Assembly: GCA_927443345.1 (NCBI GenBank)
Contig: CAKMKJ010000022.1
Span: 1-57,070 of the forward strand
DNA length: 57,070 nt
Direction of reading: 5' to 3'
Source of the DNA: an uncultured Anaerolineaceae bacterium
GTDB taxonomy: Bacteria > Chloroflexota > Anaerolineae > Anaerolineales > Anaerolineaceae
Made by a program: the position numbers and the translations under genes. Each line of letters starts with the position of its first letter. The first letter of the stretch is position 1. The notes below the pieces were generated by a model. That model searched no databases. It had not been told where the DNA came from and saw only the letters and a program-made list of their open reading frames with translations. Below, piece after piece: positions 8,337 through 16,657 of this stretch.

Positions 8337-8765
8337 GTGAAATCATTATTCTTTAACCTGGATTTTCGCTCTGGTGTGCCAAGCTATGTGCAAATCGTGG
8401 AACAAGTGCAAGCCTATCTGGCGAACGGCGAATTGAAACCCGGCGACCAACTACCCACTGTGCGCCAACTCGCCTCTGAATTGCGGGTCAACTTCAACAC
8501 CATCGCCAGAGCCTACCGCATGCTCGATGAAGCTGGCTTGATTTCAACCCAACAAGGGCGCGGCACCTATCTGCTCGACCAACCTTCTGCAGAAGCCATA
8601 CAAAAATTAAAAAAAGAAACCCTTGAATTGCAGTCAAAACGATTTTTGAAATCTTTAGCGAAACAAGGATTCTCTGCCGAAGAAAGTCAACAAACCCTTC
8701 AATTGCTCTTTCAGTCCTGGCAAGACGGTACGCTGGAAAAAGAGCCCGACAACGAAAGCCTGTAA
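8337..8765 (+). CDS. GntR-family regulator, YtrA subfamily
   Basis: A 142-residue regulator with a GTG start at 8337, chosen because GGGAGG at 8324-8329 lies seven bases before it. The winged helix (PSYVQIVEQVQAYLANGELK, PGDQLPTVRQLASELRVNFN, TIARAYRMLDEAGLI, GRGTYL) fills residues 11-80. A short helical tail of about 60 residues follows. That layout, with no large ligand domain, is the YtrA subfamily, whose members usually repress an adjacent ABC transporter operon. Here it heads a five-gene operon that ends in an ABC ATPase and permease, which fits. The likely ligand is unknown; envelope stress or a membrane-active compound would match the family. Confidence 0.9.
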   Translation: MKSLFFNLDFRSGVPSYVQIVEQVQAYLANGELKPGDQLPTVRQLASELRVNFNTIARAYRMLDEAGLISTQQGRGTYLLDQPSAEAIQKLKKETLELQSKRFLKSLAKQGFSAEESQQTLQLLFQSWQDGTLEKEPDNESL

Positions 8766-8777
8766 AAAGAGGAAATG

Positions 8778-9794
8778 ATGAGAGAAAAAAACCGAAACTA
8801 CGGATCAAGAAATGGCAACACGCAAGACAATACCAATGAAAACGGATCAGAAAACTTAAGCCCATTCCGTTCATTCGCTAAAACAAAACAACCCAGCATG
8901 ATAGAGCAGCACATGAATGGAATATCCATGACCATTCTAATCGTGGGTATTCTCATCGCAACGGGTGGTGCTGTGCTCATGGATTCACTTGGCGTCCGTG
9001 ATGGAATCATCTTTGCTGTATTTGTTCCCATCATGGCGCTCAGCTTCTATTTATTTTTTGCCATCCAAATCGCCCGCCAATGGGAAAAAGCCGTTGTGCT
9101 GCGCATGGGTAAAATGCTCGGATTGCGTGGCCCCGGGTTGTTTTGGATCGTTCCTATTCTAGATACCATTACCACCTGGATTGATCAGCGCGTGATGGTA
9201 ACACCCTTCTCCGCGGAGAAAACGCTCACCCGTGACACCGTCCCCGTCAACGTGGACGCAGTGCTCTTTTGGCTGGTATGGGATGCTGAAAAAGCCGCCC
9301 TCGAAGTTGAGAATTATCGCGCCGCCATTGCCTGGGCTTCGCAGACTGCCCTGCGCGAAGTGATCGGCCAAATGACCCTGGCTGACATTCTGATTGGCCG
9401 CGCCAAGATGGATGCCGATCTACAAAAGATCATTGATGAGCGCACCACCCCCTGGGGCATCACCGTGCAATCGGTTGAGATCCGCGACGTGGTCATCCCC
9501 GCAGATCTTGAAGACGCGATGTCTCGCCAGGCCCAGGCCGAACGCGAACGACAGGCGCGTGTGATTCTGGGTGAATCAGAAATGCAGATCGCATCAAGTT
9601 TTGAGGCGGCCTCAAAAGCTTACATCAACAACCCCACTGCGCTGCATTTGCGCGCCATGAACATGCTCTTTGAAGGCTTGAAAGAAAAAGGCGCCCTGGT
9701 GATCGTGCCTTCAAGTGCCGTAGACACCATGAACCTGGGCGGCATTTCAGGCATCACAGCCATGGCCCAGCAAAACATCGACAAAATTAATTAA
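8778..9794 (+). CDS. SPFH/band 7 protein, slipin (stomatin-like)
   Basis: About 338 residues. A polar Asn-rich N-terminal 40 residues precede two closely spaced hydrophobic segments (about 50-95), then the SPFH domain (ARQWEKAVVLRMGKMLGLRG, PGLFWIVPILDTITTWIDQR, TRDTVPVNVDAVLFW), and a helical tail with QAQAERERQARVILGESE. These are slipin hallmarks; slipins form membrane-bound oligomeric scaffolds. Many bacterial slipins pair with an NfeD protease partner, which is absent here. Two ATG codons adjoin at 8775 and 8778; the spacing from AGAGG favours the second. It is the second gene of the GntR operon, placed before an ABC exporter, an unusual partner. Confidence 0.9.
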   Translation: MREKNRNYGSRNGNTQDNTNENGSENLSPFRSFAKTKQPSMIEQHMNGISMTILIVGILIATGGAVLMDSLGVRDGIIFAVFVPIMALSFYLFFAIQIARQWEKAVVLRMGKMLGLRGPGLFWIVPILDTITTWIDQRVMVTPFSAEKTLTRDTVPVNVDAVLFWLVWDAEKAALEVENYRAAIAWASQTALREVIGQMTLADILIGRAKMDADLQKIIDERTTPWGITVQSVEIRDVVIPADLEDAMSRQAQAERERQARVILGESEMQIASSFEAASKAYINNPTALHLRAMNMLFEGLKEKGALVIVPSSAVDTMNLGGISGITAMAQQNIDKIN

Positions 9795-9851
9795 CAGCAG
9801 TCAACCAGCAAGGTGCCAATGTCGCCTTGCCAATCAAAGAAGGAGAACAAA

Positions 9852-10061
9852 ATGGAAATTAACCCAATGGAAATTATTCTAAAATATTTACCTTTGCTCA
9901 TTCCAATCGCACTGCTTCAATTCGGGCTAATGATCGCCGCCCTGGTGGATGTAATCCGTCGCGAAAAGACCAAAGGCCCCAAATGGGTTTGGATCATCGT
10001 TGTGGTGTTCATCAACTTGTTTGGACCCATAGTCTACTTTATTTTCGGGAGAGACGAATGA
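9852..10061 (+). CDS. Small PLDc_N-type membrane protein
   Basis: A 69-residue protein starting at the ATG at 9852, ten bases after AGGAGA. It has two hydrophobic helices (about residues 9-35 and 45-62) with a basic turn RREKTKGPKWVW and ends GPIVYFIFGRDE. This matches the PLDc_N module (phospholipase D-nuclease N-terminal), which also exists as a free-standing small membrane protein; there is no catalytic HKD domain here. Its stop overlaps the start of the ABC ATPase gene (ATGA at 10058-10061), so it is translationally coupled. Stand-alone copies often occur beside ABC-2 exporters, where they may be accessory subunits. Confidence 0.8.
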   Translation: MEINPMEIILKYLPLLIPIALLQFGLMIAALVDVIRREKTKGPKWVWIIVVVFINLFGPIVYFIFGRDE

Positions 10062-10993
10062 ACTCCGTTAAGATTGAAGACTTGCGCAAAAAATATGGGA
10101 ATGTGAACGCGCTGGATGGCTTGAATATTCAGGTCGATTCTGGTTCTGTGTTTGGATTCCTGGGTCCGAATGGCGCAGGTAAAACCACTACACTTCGTAT
10201 TCTGGCCGGTTTGGCGCAAGCCGATTCAGGCAGCATCTTCTTTGGTAGTGAAAATACCAGCAAATCAGGGACTGATCAAAAAGCCCGCCTCGGATATCTA
10301 CCCGAAGAACCTGCTTTCTACGGTTGGATGAGTCCGCGCGAATATCTGGATTACGTGGGCAAGATTTTCAAACTGGAGGCTAAAGAAAGACAGTTGCGGG
10401 TGGATCAACTGCTCGAAAAATCCGGCTTAAAAGAGGCCGCCAAACGCCGCATTGCCGGGTTTTCACGCGGCATGCGCCAGCGCCTTGGCATCGCCCAGGC
10501 GCTTATGAACCACCCATCCTTATTGCTACTGGATGAACCCGTGAGCGCGTTAGACCCCGCAGGTCGCAAGGAAGTGCTTGAAATGATTGAGGGTTTGAGC
10601 AGCGAATGCACTGTGATCATGTCAAGCCATATTCTGGCGGATGTTGAACGCGTCTGTGACACCGTTGGTATCATTAATAAAGGCAAACTGATCACCCAAG
10701 CCAAAAAACAAGACCTCCTGGATCGCTACGCCATCCCGGCTCTTGAAATCACGACCAGCAATGGTTCAGCTTCTCTGATGCCAGAATGGAAGCTGCGTCT
10801 TGAAAAGCTGCCAGCTATCACCGGAGTCACCGTTGAAGGATACCGCTTTCACTTGGCAGTAAAGGACGTCCACACTTCCCAGCAAGAGGTCATGCAAGAT
10901 GCCTTGCACCATAATGTCACTTTTGAAAAACTGGAAGTGGTCAAACCATCACTGGAAGATATCTTCATGCAATTGACCGGGAGCCTAAAATGA
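10058..10993 (+). CDS. ABC transporter ATP-binding protein (ABC-2 exporter type)
   Basis: A 311-residue ATPase: Walker A GPNGAGKTT near residues 36-44, Q-loop-equivalent YLPEEPAFYGWMS, signature FSRGMRQRLG (a common variant of LSGGQ in exporters), Walker B LLLLDEPVSALDP, and switch histidine in MSSHIL. The extra 100 C-terminal residues are typical of ABC-2 exporter ATPases. The start is the ATG overlapping the upstream stop; a longer in-frame extension from 9983 merely reads through the PLDc_N gene. Its stop overlaps the start of the permease (ATGA at 10990-10993). It would act as a homodimer under the permease at the cytoplasmic face of the membrane. Confidence 0.93.
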   Translation: MNSVKIEDLRKKYGNVNALDGLNIQVDSGSVFGFLGPNGAGKTTTLRILAGLAQADSGSIFFGSENTSKSGTDQKARLGYLPEEPAFYGWMSPREYLDYVGKIFKLEAKERQLRVDQLLEKSGLKEAAKRRIAGFSRGMRQRLGIAQALMNHPSLLLLDEPVSALDPAGRKEVLEMIEGLSSECTVIMSSHILADVERVCDTVGIINKGKLITQAKKQDLLDRYAIPALEITTSNGSASLMPEWKLRLEKLPAITGVTVEGYRFHLAVKDVHTSQQEVMQDALHHNVTFEKLEVVKPSLEDIFMQLTGSLK

Positions 10994-11748
10994 ATTTTAT
11001 AACTGCTTTCAATAAAGAATTTCTCGAACAACGCCGTACGCGCAAATTCCTGATCGCTCTGGTGGTATTGGTGTTGTTCGGCATGACCTCTCCATTAATG
11101 GCCAAAATGACTCCACAGATCATGACCATGGTACCAGGCGGAGAAGCCTTTGTCGGCATGATACCTGAACCTACCATCAATGACGCTGTCGCCCAGTACA
11201 TTAAGAATATTATCCAATTTGGTGTACTGCTGGCACTGGTCTTTACAATGGGTTCCATAACAATTGAAAAAGACAAAGGCACTGCGGCTATGATCCTTTC
11301 AAAACCAATGCCCAGGGGTAGTTTTTTGCTGGCCAAGTTCACCTCTCTGGCTTTGACCTTTATCATTGCCGTGGTGATTGCAGGCGTCGCTGCATATTAT
11401 TACACCTACTTTTTGTTTGGCCAAATGAACATCCTCAATTGGATAACCTTGAACGGCTTGATCGTTTTATATATCCTGGTCTACATCGCCATCACCTTGT
11501 TGTACTCCACCCTTACACGCACCCAGTATGTCGCCATCGGACTCTCCTTTGGCACCCTGATTTTTTTGGGTATTCTTGGCAGCCTGCCCGGTTTTGGAAT
11601 CAACCTTCCTGACGCACTGATTAGCAACGCCTCTTTATTAATGAGCGGCTACCCGGTCACCAACTGGACTGGCTTATGGGTCAGCCTGGGAATAATTGTT
11701 GTATCAATAACAACCGCCTGGTTGGTTTTTCGCAAACAAGAACTGTAA
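10990..11748 (+). CDS. ABC-2 type permease subunit
   Basis: A 252-residue membrane protein with about six hydrophobic helices. The N-terminal MNFITAFNKEFLEQRRTRKF is the amphipathic coupling helix typical of ABC-2 permeases, and an outer loop of about 40 residues separates helices 1 and 2. The segment TIEKDKGTAAMILSKPMPRG is the conserved cytoplasmic loop of NatB/YtrC-like permeases. It is the last gene of the GntR-slipin-PLDc_N-ATPase operon. The substrate is not predictable; drug, peptide or lipid export all fit. Two parS sites follow 16 bases after its stop. Confidence 0.9.
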   Translation: MNFITAFNKEFLEQRRTRKFLIALVVLVLFGMTSPLMAKMTPQIMTMVPGGEAFVGMIPEPTINDAVAQYIKNIIQFGVLLALVFTMGSITIEKDKGTAAMILSKPMPRGSFLLAKFTSLALTFIIAVVIAGVAAYYYTYFLFGQMNILNWITLNGLIVLYILVYIAITLLYSTLTRTQYVAIGLSFGTLIFLGILGSLPGFGINLPDALISNASLLMSGYPVTNWTGLWVSLGIIVVSITTAWLVFRKQEL

Positions 11749-11763
11749 AAAAAACATCTTAAT

Positions 11764-11779
11764 TGTTTCACGTGAAACA
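11764..11779. other. parS: parS centromere-like site 1
   Basis: TGTTTCACGTGAAACA, a perfect 16-bp match to the bacterial ParB-binding consensus, extended by one T and one A on either side. It lies in the 195-base gap between the ABC permease and the YhfC-like gene. ParB/Spo0J loads here and spreads, and the ParABS system segregates the origin region. No parA or parB gene is in the window. Confidence 0.93.
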
Positions 11780-11800
11780 AATCATGGGGGAAACTTCAAA

Positions 11801-11816
11801 TGTTTCACGTGAAACA
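11801..11816. other. parS: parS centromere-like site 2
   Basis: A second perfect TGTTTCACGTGAAACA, 37 bp from the first (start to start). Two exact 16-mers this close cannot be chance. Their distance of about 12 kb from the DnaA-box cluster at 23.4-23.8 kb fits the usual clustering of parS near oriC. Confidence 0.93.
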
Positions 11817-11943
11817 TCTCGACAATTCTTCAAATATTAGTACTACCTAAAAAACCCAAAAACGCATATACTCATTCAGTACACGAACAAAAGGTAAATT
11901 AAAGCGCCAGGTGCGCCACTCTTTCTTTTAAAAGGATTTATAA

Positions 11944-12942
11944 ATGGAAATCAATATTGGGTTACTAATTTCGTATACAGTGACAATACTTATCATGATC
12001 GGCGTTCCTGTCGCTTTATCATTTTTAGTGGTGTGGCGATTTAAAGTTTCATGGTGGGTTATTCTTACCGGCGTAGTTACCTTTCTCGTCTCGCAGGTAA
12101 TTCATTACCCTGTTTTACAGTTGGTAAGCGGTTTGTTTAATGACGGCACACTGCCTGTTCCAGCTCCAGAATGGATACCTCTATTTAATGCCGTTATCCT
12201 TGGTTTTCTAGCAGCGTTGTTTGAAGAAACGGCTCGCTATTTTGGTTTCTTTATCATGAAAAAGAAGACTAAACGCGTTGAATCGTCAGTGGGTCTTGGT
12301 ATTGGTCACGGCGGTATAGAAAGTATCGGTTTTGCTGTTTGGCCCTTTTTCCCCTTGTTTGGCGGCGCACTGATTAATTTCTTCTACATTTTATTCTATA
12401 ATCAAGGCGCTCAAATAGCCAACGGCGTCTCTATGGATCAGGTACAGTATACCGTCGCTCAAATTGCCCAATTCTGGGCGAACCCGTGGCATCTCGGCTT
12501 TTTACCTGGTCTTGAGCGCTTAATTGCCATTTCAACCCAAATTTTCCTCTCTGTGCTGGTTTGGAAAGCCGTTCGCACGAAAAAAATGGGCTGGTTCGCT
12601 TTGGCCTTTGTTTATCACATGCTCGTCGATGGAATTGCGGTTTTCCTCACCTACACCGGTTGGGGAGCCTGGGGAATACAAGGAGTTCTCTCCGTTTTTA
12701 TGCTGGCGAATATCTACCTGATCTACTACTTCTGGAAGGAAGAATCAGATAAGCGCAAAGAACTGGCTGAAGAATTGGGAGTGTCGCCTGACGAACTGGA
12801 AGATGACGATATTGATGACCTTGACGATGAAGATGTTGAATTTGAAGAGGAGTTTGATGACGAGGATGACGCTTTCGTATCAGCAGAATCTGTTGAAAAC
12901 GAAGAAGAGAATAGCGCGGAAGAATCAGACAAAGAAAAATAA
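11944..12942 (+). CDS. YhfC/PrsW-like intramembrane protease-fold protein with acidic tail
   Basis: A 332-residue polytopic membrane protein with about seven hydrophobic helices. It carries EETARYFGF (Glu94-Glu95), GLGIGHGGIES (His122, Glu126) and FVYHMLVDG, the pattern of YhfC-type members of the CPBP/PrsW intramembrane metalloprotease clan, where Glu and His residues line the putative active site. From about residue 275 the protein becomes an intrinsically acidic tail, with runs of Asp and Glu such as DELEDDDIDDLDDEDVEFEE. The tail is unusual for the family. AAAGGA lies upstream of the ATG. It ends at a bidirectional terminator. No substrate is indicated. Confidence 0.8.
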   Translation: MEINIGLLISYTVTILIMIGVPVALSFLVVWRFKVSWWVILTGVVTFLVSQVIHYPVLQLVSGLFNDGTLPVPAPEWIPLFNAVILGFLAALFEETARYFGFFIMKKKTKRVESSVGLGIGHGGIESIGFAVWPFFPLFGGALINFFYILFYNQGAQIANGVSMDQVQYTVAQIAQFWANPWHLGFLPGLERLIAISTQIFLSVLVWKAVRTKKMGWFALAFVYHMLVDGIAVFLTYTGWGAWGIQGVLSVFMLANIYLIYYFWKEESDKRKELAEELGVSPDELEDDDIDDLDDEDVEFEEEFDDEDDAFVSAESVENEEENSAEESDKEK

Positions 12943-12960
12943 ATAAATCCAGTTCCTCAC

Positions 12961-12992
12961 AAAAAACGACCGGTTCGCCGGTCGTTTTTTTT
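12961..12992. terminator. Bidirectional Rho-independent terminator
   Basis: AAAAAACGACCGG and CCGGTCGTTTTTT form a perfect 13-bp stem over a TTCG tetraloop. T runs follow on both strands, so it ends both the YhfC-like gene (plus) and the PEP/pyruvate-binding gene (minus, stop at 12991, which lies in the T run). Confidence 0.95.
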
Positions 12993-15309
12993 ACACGATA
13001 TAAGCCAGTACTTTTCCTACATCATCATTCATCAAAATAGTAAGTGTCTTTCCTGGTGCAAAATCTCCGATTGCCAAAAGATGAAGGCATTGTTCATACT
13101 GCTCGTCGGCTGCGATCCACTCTTTGAGATGATTCGGCATTTGGTCGAAAAAAGCTCGATTAAACGCGGTTTTTGGATCATCCAATTGCAAGGCTAATGG
13201 ATAGATGTGCGCTTCTAACAAGTCTTGAAAAAAATGAGTTCCCAGTGACGGCTCAGGGGGCAGACCCAGGTTTTCGCCGGCCATCTCTACCAGTGCTTTC
13301 GAATGGTAGATATCACCATAAGCGATAGGTACGCCAAGATCAGCATTAGAACTTCCCCAACGCCCGGGACCTATACAAATAAATCTTTCTTTTTGTAAAG
13401 CCTCGTTTAATTTGCCGACGGTTCGGGCTAGTTCTACGCGCTCGATATTGCTTTTCAAAGCAAAATAGTTTTTGGCGTTAACGTAAACCACATAATTTAT
13501 CTTGTCAATCTTACCCCGCGGCACCATAAAGTCTGAGGAAAATAGAATTTCATTCTCTGCAAGGTTTGTTGGCATTTTTTCAGTTTCTGATTCACCCAGG
13601 TGGCTCTGCGGACGGCACTGCAGCATGACAATTCCCAGTTTGGGTTGCAAGCCAACATCTTGTTTCAGACTTAAGGCAAATTCCACATCCACCGGGGCAT
13701 GATAAGCCAATTCAAGGGCTCGCAGGATGCCTTTCATACGATTTGTGAACGGCGTTCGCTGCAAAAGAACATCAAAAGTTAACACAAGGTCTTTGGTGTC
13801 TTTTATGATCAAACTGCGTATGGATTCGAAGTAGCCGCCTTCGTCCATTTGGGCAATATAGCGAAGTGGAGGATAATCCGCGTCAAGTACGTCTTTAACT
13901 GCCAGCGTTGTAAGTTTGTTATTCTTCAAATCTATGAGATCAACAAATTGCTGTGAATAGCGTCTGATGTTTTGAGGTTCATTGCTAGGTCTTAATAATG
14001 GATGACTCAAAGCTACCAGGCGGGGATAATCATTGCCTACACGATCAACCGCCCTTGTGCCCAGCCCCCAGACCAAACGCACAAATCCATCTTCCACTCT
14101 TATCTGCGGCGCCCATCGATAAAGGTTGCGGCTAAAGGCAACGCCTGCAGCATGCGGCATCAGGTAATCACCATACCGCTCGCCTTCAACAATTTGGATC
14201 AGCAGCGCCATCCGTTCATCGTAGTCTTGCAAACCTTTGCTGCGGCGGTAGACCAGTGCATTTGGATTGAACACCGAAGCATAGATCTGTGCGATGGCAT
14301 TGGTCAACGCTTTCATATTTTCTTCCAGCGTCCCCTGATTTGGGCAGAAAATACTTTCATACTTTCCGGCAAATGCGGTACCGAAACTGTCTTCTAGTAA
14401 ACTTGAGGAGCGCACAATCAGGGGTTGTTTACCGATCTTGATTAGCATGGTTTGGATCTGATCAAGAAAATAAGGAGCAAAGTCTCCTTTTTGAAAATCT
14501 TGTTCAATCTTTGAAAAATCCGCACGCATTTCTTCTTCGGTCTTATACTTTTGATCATTCCAACCAACAAAGTTGTTTATTGATAAAAAGTTATAAAATT
14601 CGTCAGAACCAACGTAAAAAGATTCAGGCACTGTAATGTTGGCGCTTTCACCTAAATCTGGTGAGTTCTTAAGAATGTGTTGTGCCAACAGCATACCAGC
14701 CGATTTACCACCAATTCTGCCAGCCCCAATTTTTCGTCGCCGAATTTCGGCCAGGTCGTTTACCGTCAACCATTCTTTAGCAATATTGATATAGCGCAGT
14801 TGGTCGCTGATCATGCTGCGGATGAGCACCACTTTGGTCTCTTCAAGCCGCGGAATCAGCCTGGCTTTACTTTCTTCAGGCATACGTTCAATCGTCAGCG
14901 CTTGCTCAAAAACCAAATCCAGCGGTGCTAATTCGGGGTTGATGGCAAGGTGTTGCTCGGTGGGGGTAATCCCTTTTTCGACCAGCACTTCGCTGATCAT
15001 TGTTTCCATTAACTCAAATGGAAGGTGACGGCTAAAAAGCAAGTCGGTCAGTTGGTCGCGTAAAACAGATTTGCGAGTTTCCCAAATATCTGAAGGCTCT
15101 TGGTAATAGGGGTTGTCAACGCCTTCCATTTTTTGGGTCTGAATGGCTTCGCTGCGCACCTGCGCTTCAAATTCCTTATGATCAATAATGCCGCGGTTAA
15201 ACAATTCTGCACGCATACGCGCGCGAATTTTCGTCCCCAAAATGGGATACTGTCCCAGGGCGATGGTGAGGCTTAATAATCGTTCAGAGGAATTAGGTAG
15301 GAAATCCAT
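12991..15309 (-). CDS. PEP/pyruvate-binding (PPDK_N) domain protein without catalytic partners
   Basis: A 772-residue protein. Residues from about 190 carry RRRKIGAGRIGGKSAGMLLA, then VRSSSLLEDSFGTAFAGKYE near 320, the hallmarks of the ATP-grasp nucleotide-binding domain of pyruvate phosphate dikinase and PEP synthase. The phosphohistidine domain (TSxGGxTSHAA) and the C-terminal PEP-utilising barrel are both missing, so the dikinase reaction cannot be run by this chain alone. The first 190 residues are helical with no recognised domain; the C-terminal 180 contain FICIGPGRWGSSNADLGVPI, conserved in similar orphan proteins. It may act with a separate swivel protein or as an ATP-dependent kinase of unknown target. 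It lies downstream of dnaN on the same strand. Confidence 0.8.
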   Translation of the reverse strand: MDFLPNSSERLLSLTIALGQYPILGTKIRARMRAELFNRGIIDHKEFEAQVRSEAIQTQKMEGVDNPYYQEPSDIWETRKSVLRDQLTDLLFSRHLPFELMETMISEVLVEKGITPTEQHLAINPELAPLDLVFEQALTIERMPEESKARLIPRLEETKVVLIRSMISDQLRYINIAKEWLTVNDLAEIRRRKIGAGRIGGKSAGMLLAQHILKNSPDLGESANITVPESFYVGSDEFYNFLSINNFVGWNDQKYKTEEEMRADFSKIEQDFQKGDFAPYFLDQIQTMLIKIGKQPLIVRSSSLLEDSFGTAFAGKYESIFCPNQGTLEENMKALTNAIAQIYASVFNPNALVYRRSKGLQDYDERMALLIQIVEGERYGDYLMPHAAGVAFSRNLYRWAPQIRVEDGFVRLVWGLGTRAVDRVGNDYPRLVALSHPLLRPSNEPQNIRRYSQQFVDLIDLKNNKLTTLAVKDVLDADYPPLRYIAQMDEGGYFESIRSLIIKDTKDLVLTFDVLLQRTPFTNRMKGILRALELAYHAPVDVEFALSLKQDVGLQPKLGIVMLQCRPQSHLGESETEKMPTNLAENEILFSSDFMVPRGKIDKINYVVYVNAKNYFALKSNIERVELARTVGKLNEALQKERFICIGPGRWGSSNADLGVPIAYGDIYHSKALVEMAGENLGLPPEPSLGTHFFQDLLEAHIYPLALQLDDPKTAFNRAFFDQMPNHLKEWIAADEQYEQCLHLLAIGDFAPGKTLTILMNDDVGKVLAYIV

Positions 15310-15311
15310 TG

Positions 15312-15333
15312 TAATTATTTCTAGAAATAATTA
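15312..15333. repeat. 22-bp perfect CTAG-centred palindrome (family B, copy 2)
   Basis: A perfect AT-rich palindrome centred on CTAG at 15321-15324, with the core ATTATTTCTAGAAATAAT. It lies between dnaN and the PPDK_N gene, three bases upstream of the latter's ATG at 15309, and so replaces any Shine-Dalgarno for that gene. Related copies are at 4642-4664, 17215-17239 and 30237-30256. Confidence 0.8.
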
Positions 15334-15348
15334 TTCTTTCTGAACCAA

Positions 15349-15373
15349 ATTCCCCTCTCGCTGGAGAGGGGAA
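15349..15373. repeat. CCCCTCTC/GAGAGGGG inverted repeat, downstream of dnaN
   Basis: ATTCCCCTCTC and GAGAGGGGAAT form a perfect 11-bp stem over GCTG, 24 bases past the dnaN stop. A related element with the same CCCCTCTC/GAGAGGGG arms is at 47655-47683. It could act as a terminator for dnaN but has no T run, and its recurrence suggests a dispersed repeat. Confidence 0.7.
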
Positions 15374-15396
15374 TCCGTTACGAGAGATTGTGTTGC

Positions 15397-16524
15397 TCAG
15401 CCCAAATGCATGGGCATGATGACATGGGTGAAATTCTCATCGCCAACCGGCCGAATAACACCGGGGGTGTTATTGGCATTGGTTTCGAGTGCCACACTGG
15501 GCGCCTTGATTACGTCCAGCACTTCGCGCAAGAAACGCACATTGAAGGCAATCAACAATGCGTTGCCTTCAATATTGGCTTCCATCTGGATATCGCTTTT
15601 GCCGGTTTCTTCTGTCAGGGCACTAATCTCAACTCTGCCTGTGCCGTTCTCTTCAGGGATCACATTCAATTTTATAACGTTATTGCCTTCACGCGCGATG
15701 ATCTCGGCTTGCTTGCATGCTTTCAGAAAAGCCGGGGTCGAGATGGTTGTGCGGGTTTTGTAGTTATGAGGGATGATGGCTCGGAAATCGGGGAAGTTAC
15801 CGTCAATTAATTGTGAAACCAACTCGGCATCATTGAGGTGGAAGATCACCTGTCCGCGGCCCTGGGGTACCACCATGGTGACGGTCTTGTCGCTGTCACC
15901 GGCAATACGCGCCAGTTCACTCATTGCACGCGCAGGGATGATGATCGAGAAATCTTGTTTGATCGGGTTGGCCAGAAGTTCTTTGCGCACTGAAATGCGG
16001 AAGCCGTCAGTCGCGGCCAAAGTGATTTGGCTTTCTTGAACTTCCATTTTGACACCCTGCAACACAGGTCGGGCTTCATCCGCAGAGGCGGCAAAAGCCA
16101 CTTGTTGAATCATTTCGCGGAAATCCACCAGGTTGAGGTCTACGCCTTCGGTCAGATCTGGCACCGGAATCGGCGGAAAATCCTGGGCGTCAATACCTTT
16201 GATGTCATGTACAGAACTATTACAAACCAGGTTGATGGTTTGTGTTCGAGTATCCAGAGCGAGCTGCACATTCTCATTAGGAAAGGTTCCCACCAGATCC
16301 ACCAGGGTTCGGGCAGGGACAGTAACGGACCCCTCTTCCTGGATTTGTGCAGGGATCCAGCAAGTGATGCCCATTTCAAGATTGGTGGCAGATAAACGCA
16401 GGCGACCTTCGTCCGTGGCCACCAGTACGTTTGCCAAAACTGGCAGTGTGCTTCGCGGTGAAACGGCGCGGCTAACCACGCTAAGTCCGTGAGCCAAATG
16501 TTGTTGGGTGACTGTGGCTTTCAT
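15397..16524 (-). CDS. dnaN: DNA polymerase III beta subunit (sliding clamp)
   Basis: A 375-residue protein of the normal clamp length with three repeated domains. MKATVTQQHLAHGLSVVSRA starts domain 1; the family stretches RPVLQGVKMEV and LAATDGFRISVRKE lie in domain 2, and the C-terminus HVIMPMHLG matches the clamp ending with the P-M-R/H-L motif. As a dimeric ring it tethers polymerase III to DNA. AGAGGA precedes the ATG at 16524. In many bacteria dnaN follows dnaA beside oriC; here dnaA is not adjacent (an acetyltransferase lies upstream, facing away), but the DnaA-box cluster is only about 7 kb away. The orientation is co-directional with a fork moving left from that cluster. Confidence 0.97.
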   Translation of the reverse strand: MKATVTQQHLAHGLSVVSRAVSPRSTLPVLANVLVATDEGRLRLSATNLEMGITCWIPAQIQEEGSVTVPARTLVDLVGTFPNENVQLALDTRTQTINLVCNSSVHDIKGIDAQDFPPIPVPDLTEGVDLNLVDFREMIQQVAFAASADEARPVLQGVKMEVQESQITLAATDGFRISVRKELLANPIKQDFSIIIPARAMSELARIAGDSDKTVTMVVPQGRGQVIFHLNDAELVSQLIDGNFPDFRAIIPHNYKTRTTISTPAFLKACKQAEIIAREGNNVIKLNVIPEENGTGRVEISALTEETGKSDIQMEANIEGNALLIAFNVRFLREVLDVIKAPSVALETNANNTPGVIRPVGDENFTHVIMPMHLG

Positions 16525-16657
16525 CGGCGTCCTCTTAATTCAGAAGATAAAAAGATATAGTATTAACGAGTATACAACGAGATGATTAAAAATTCCAGTA
16601 AAGCATCCATACGAAAAAGAAAAGAGTAAAATAACTACCATGATAAGGAGGATTGAA

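Noticed and set aside
9983-10057. Longer N-terminus for the ABC ATPase
   Set aside because: It is the out-of-frame reading of the PLDc_N gene; the ATGA overlap at 10058 gives the standard ABC N-terminus.
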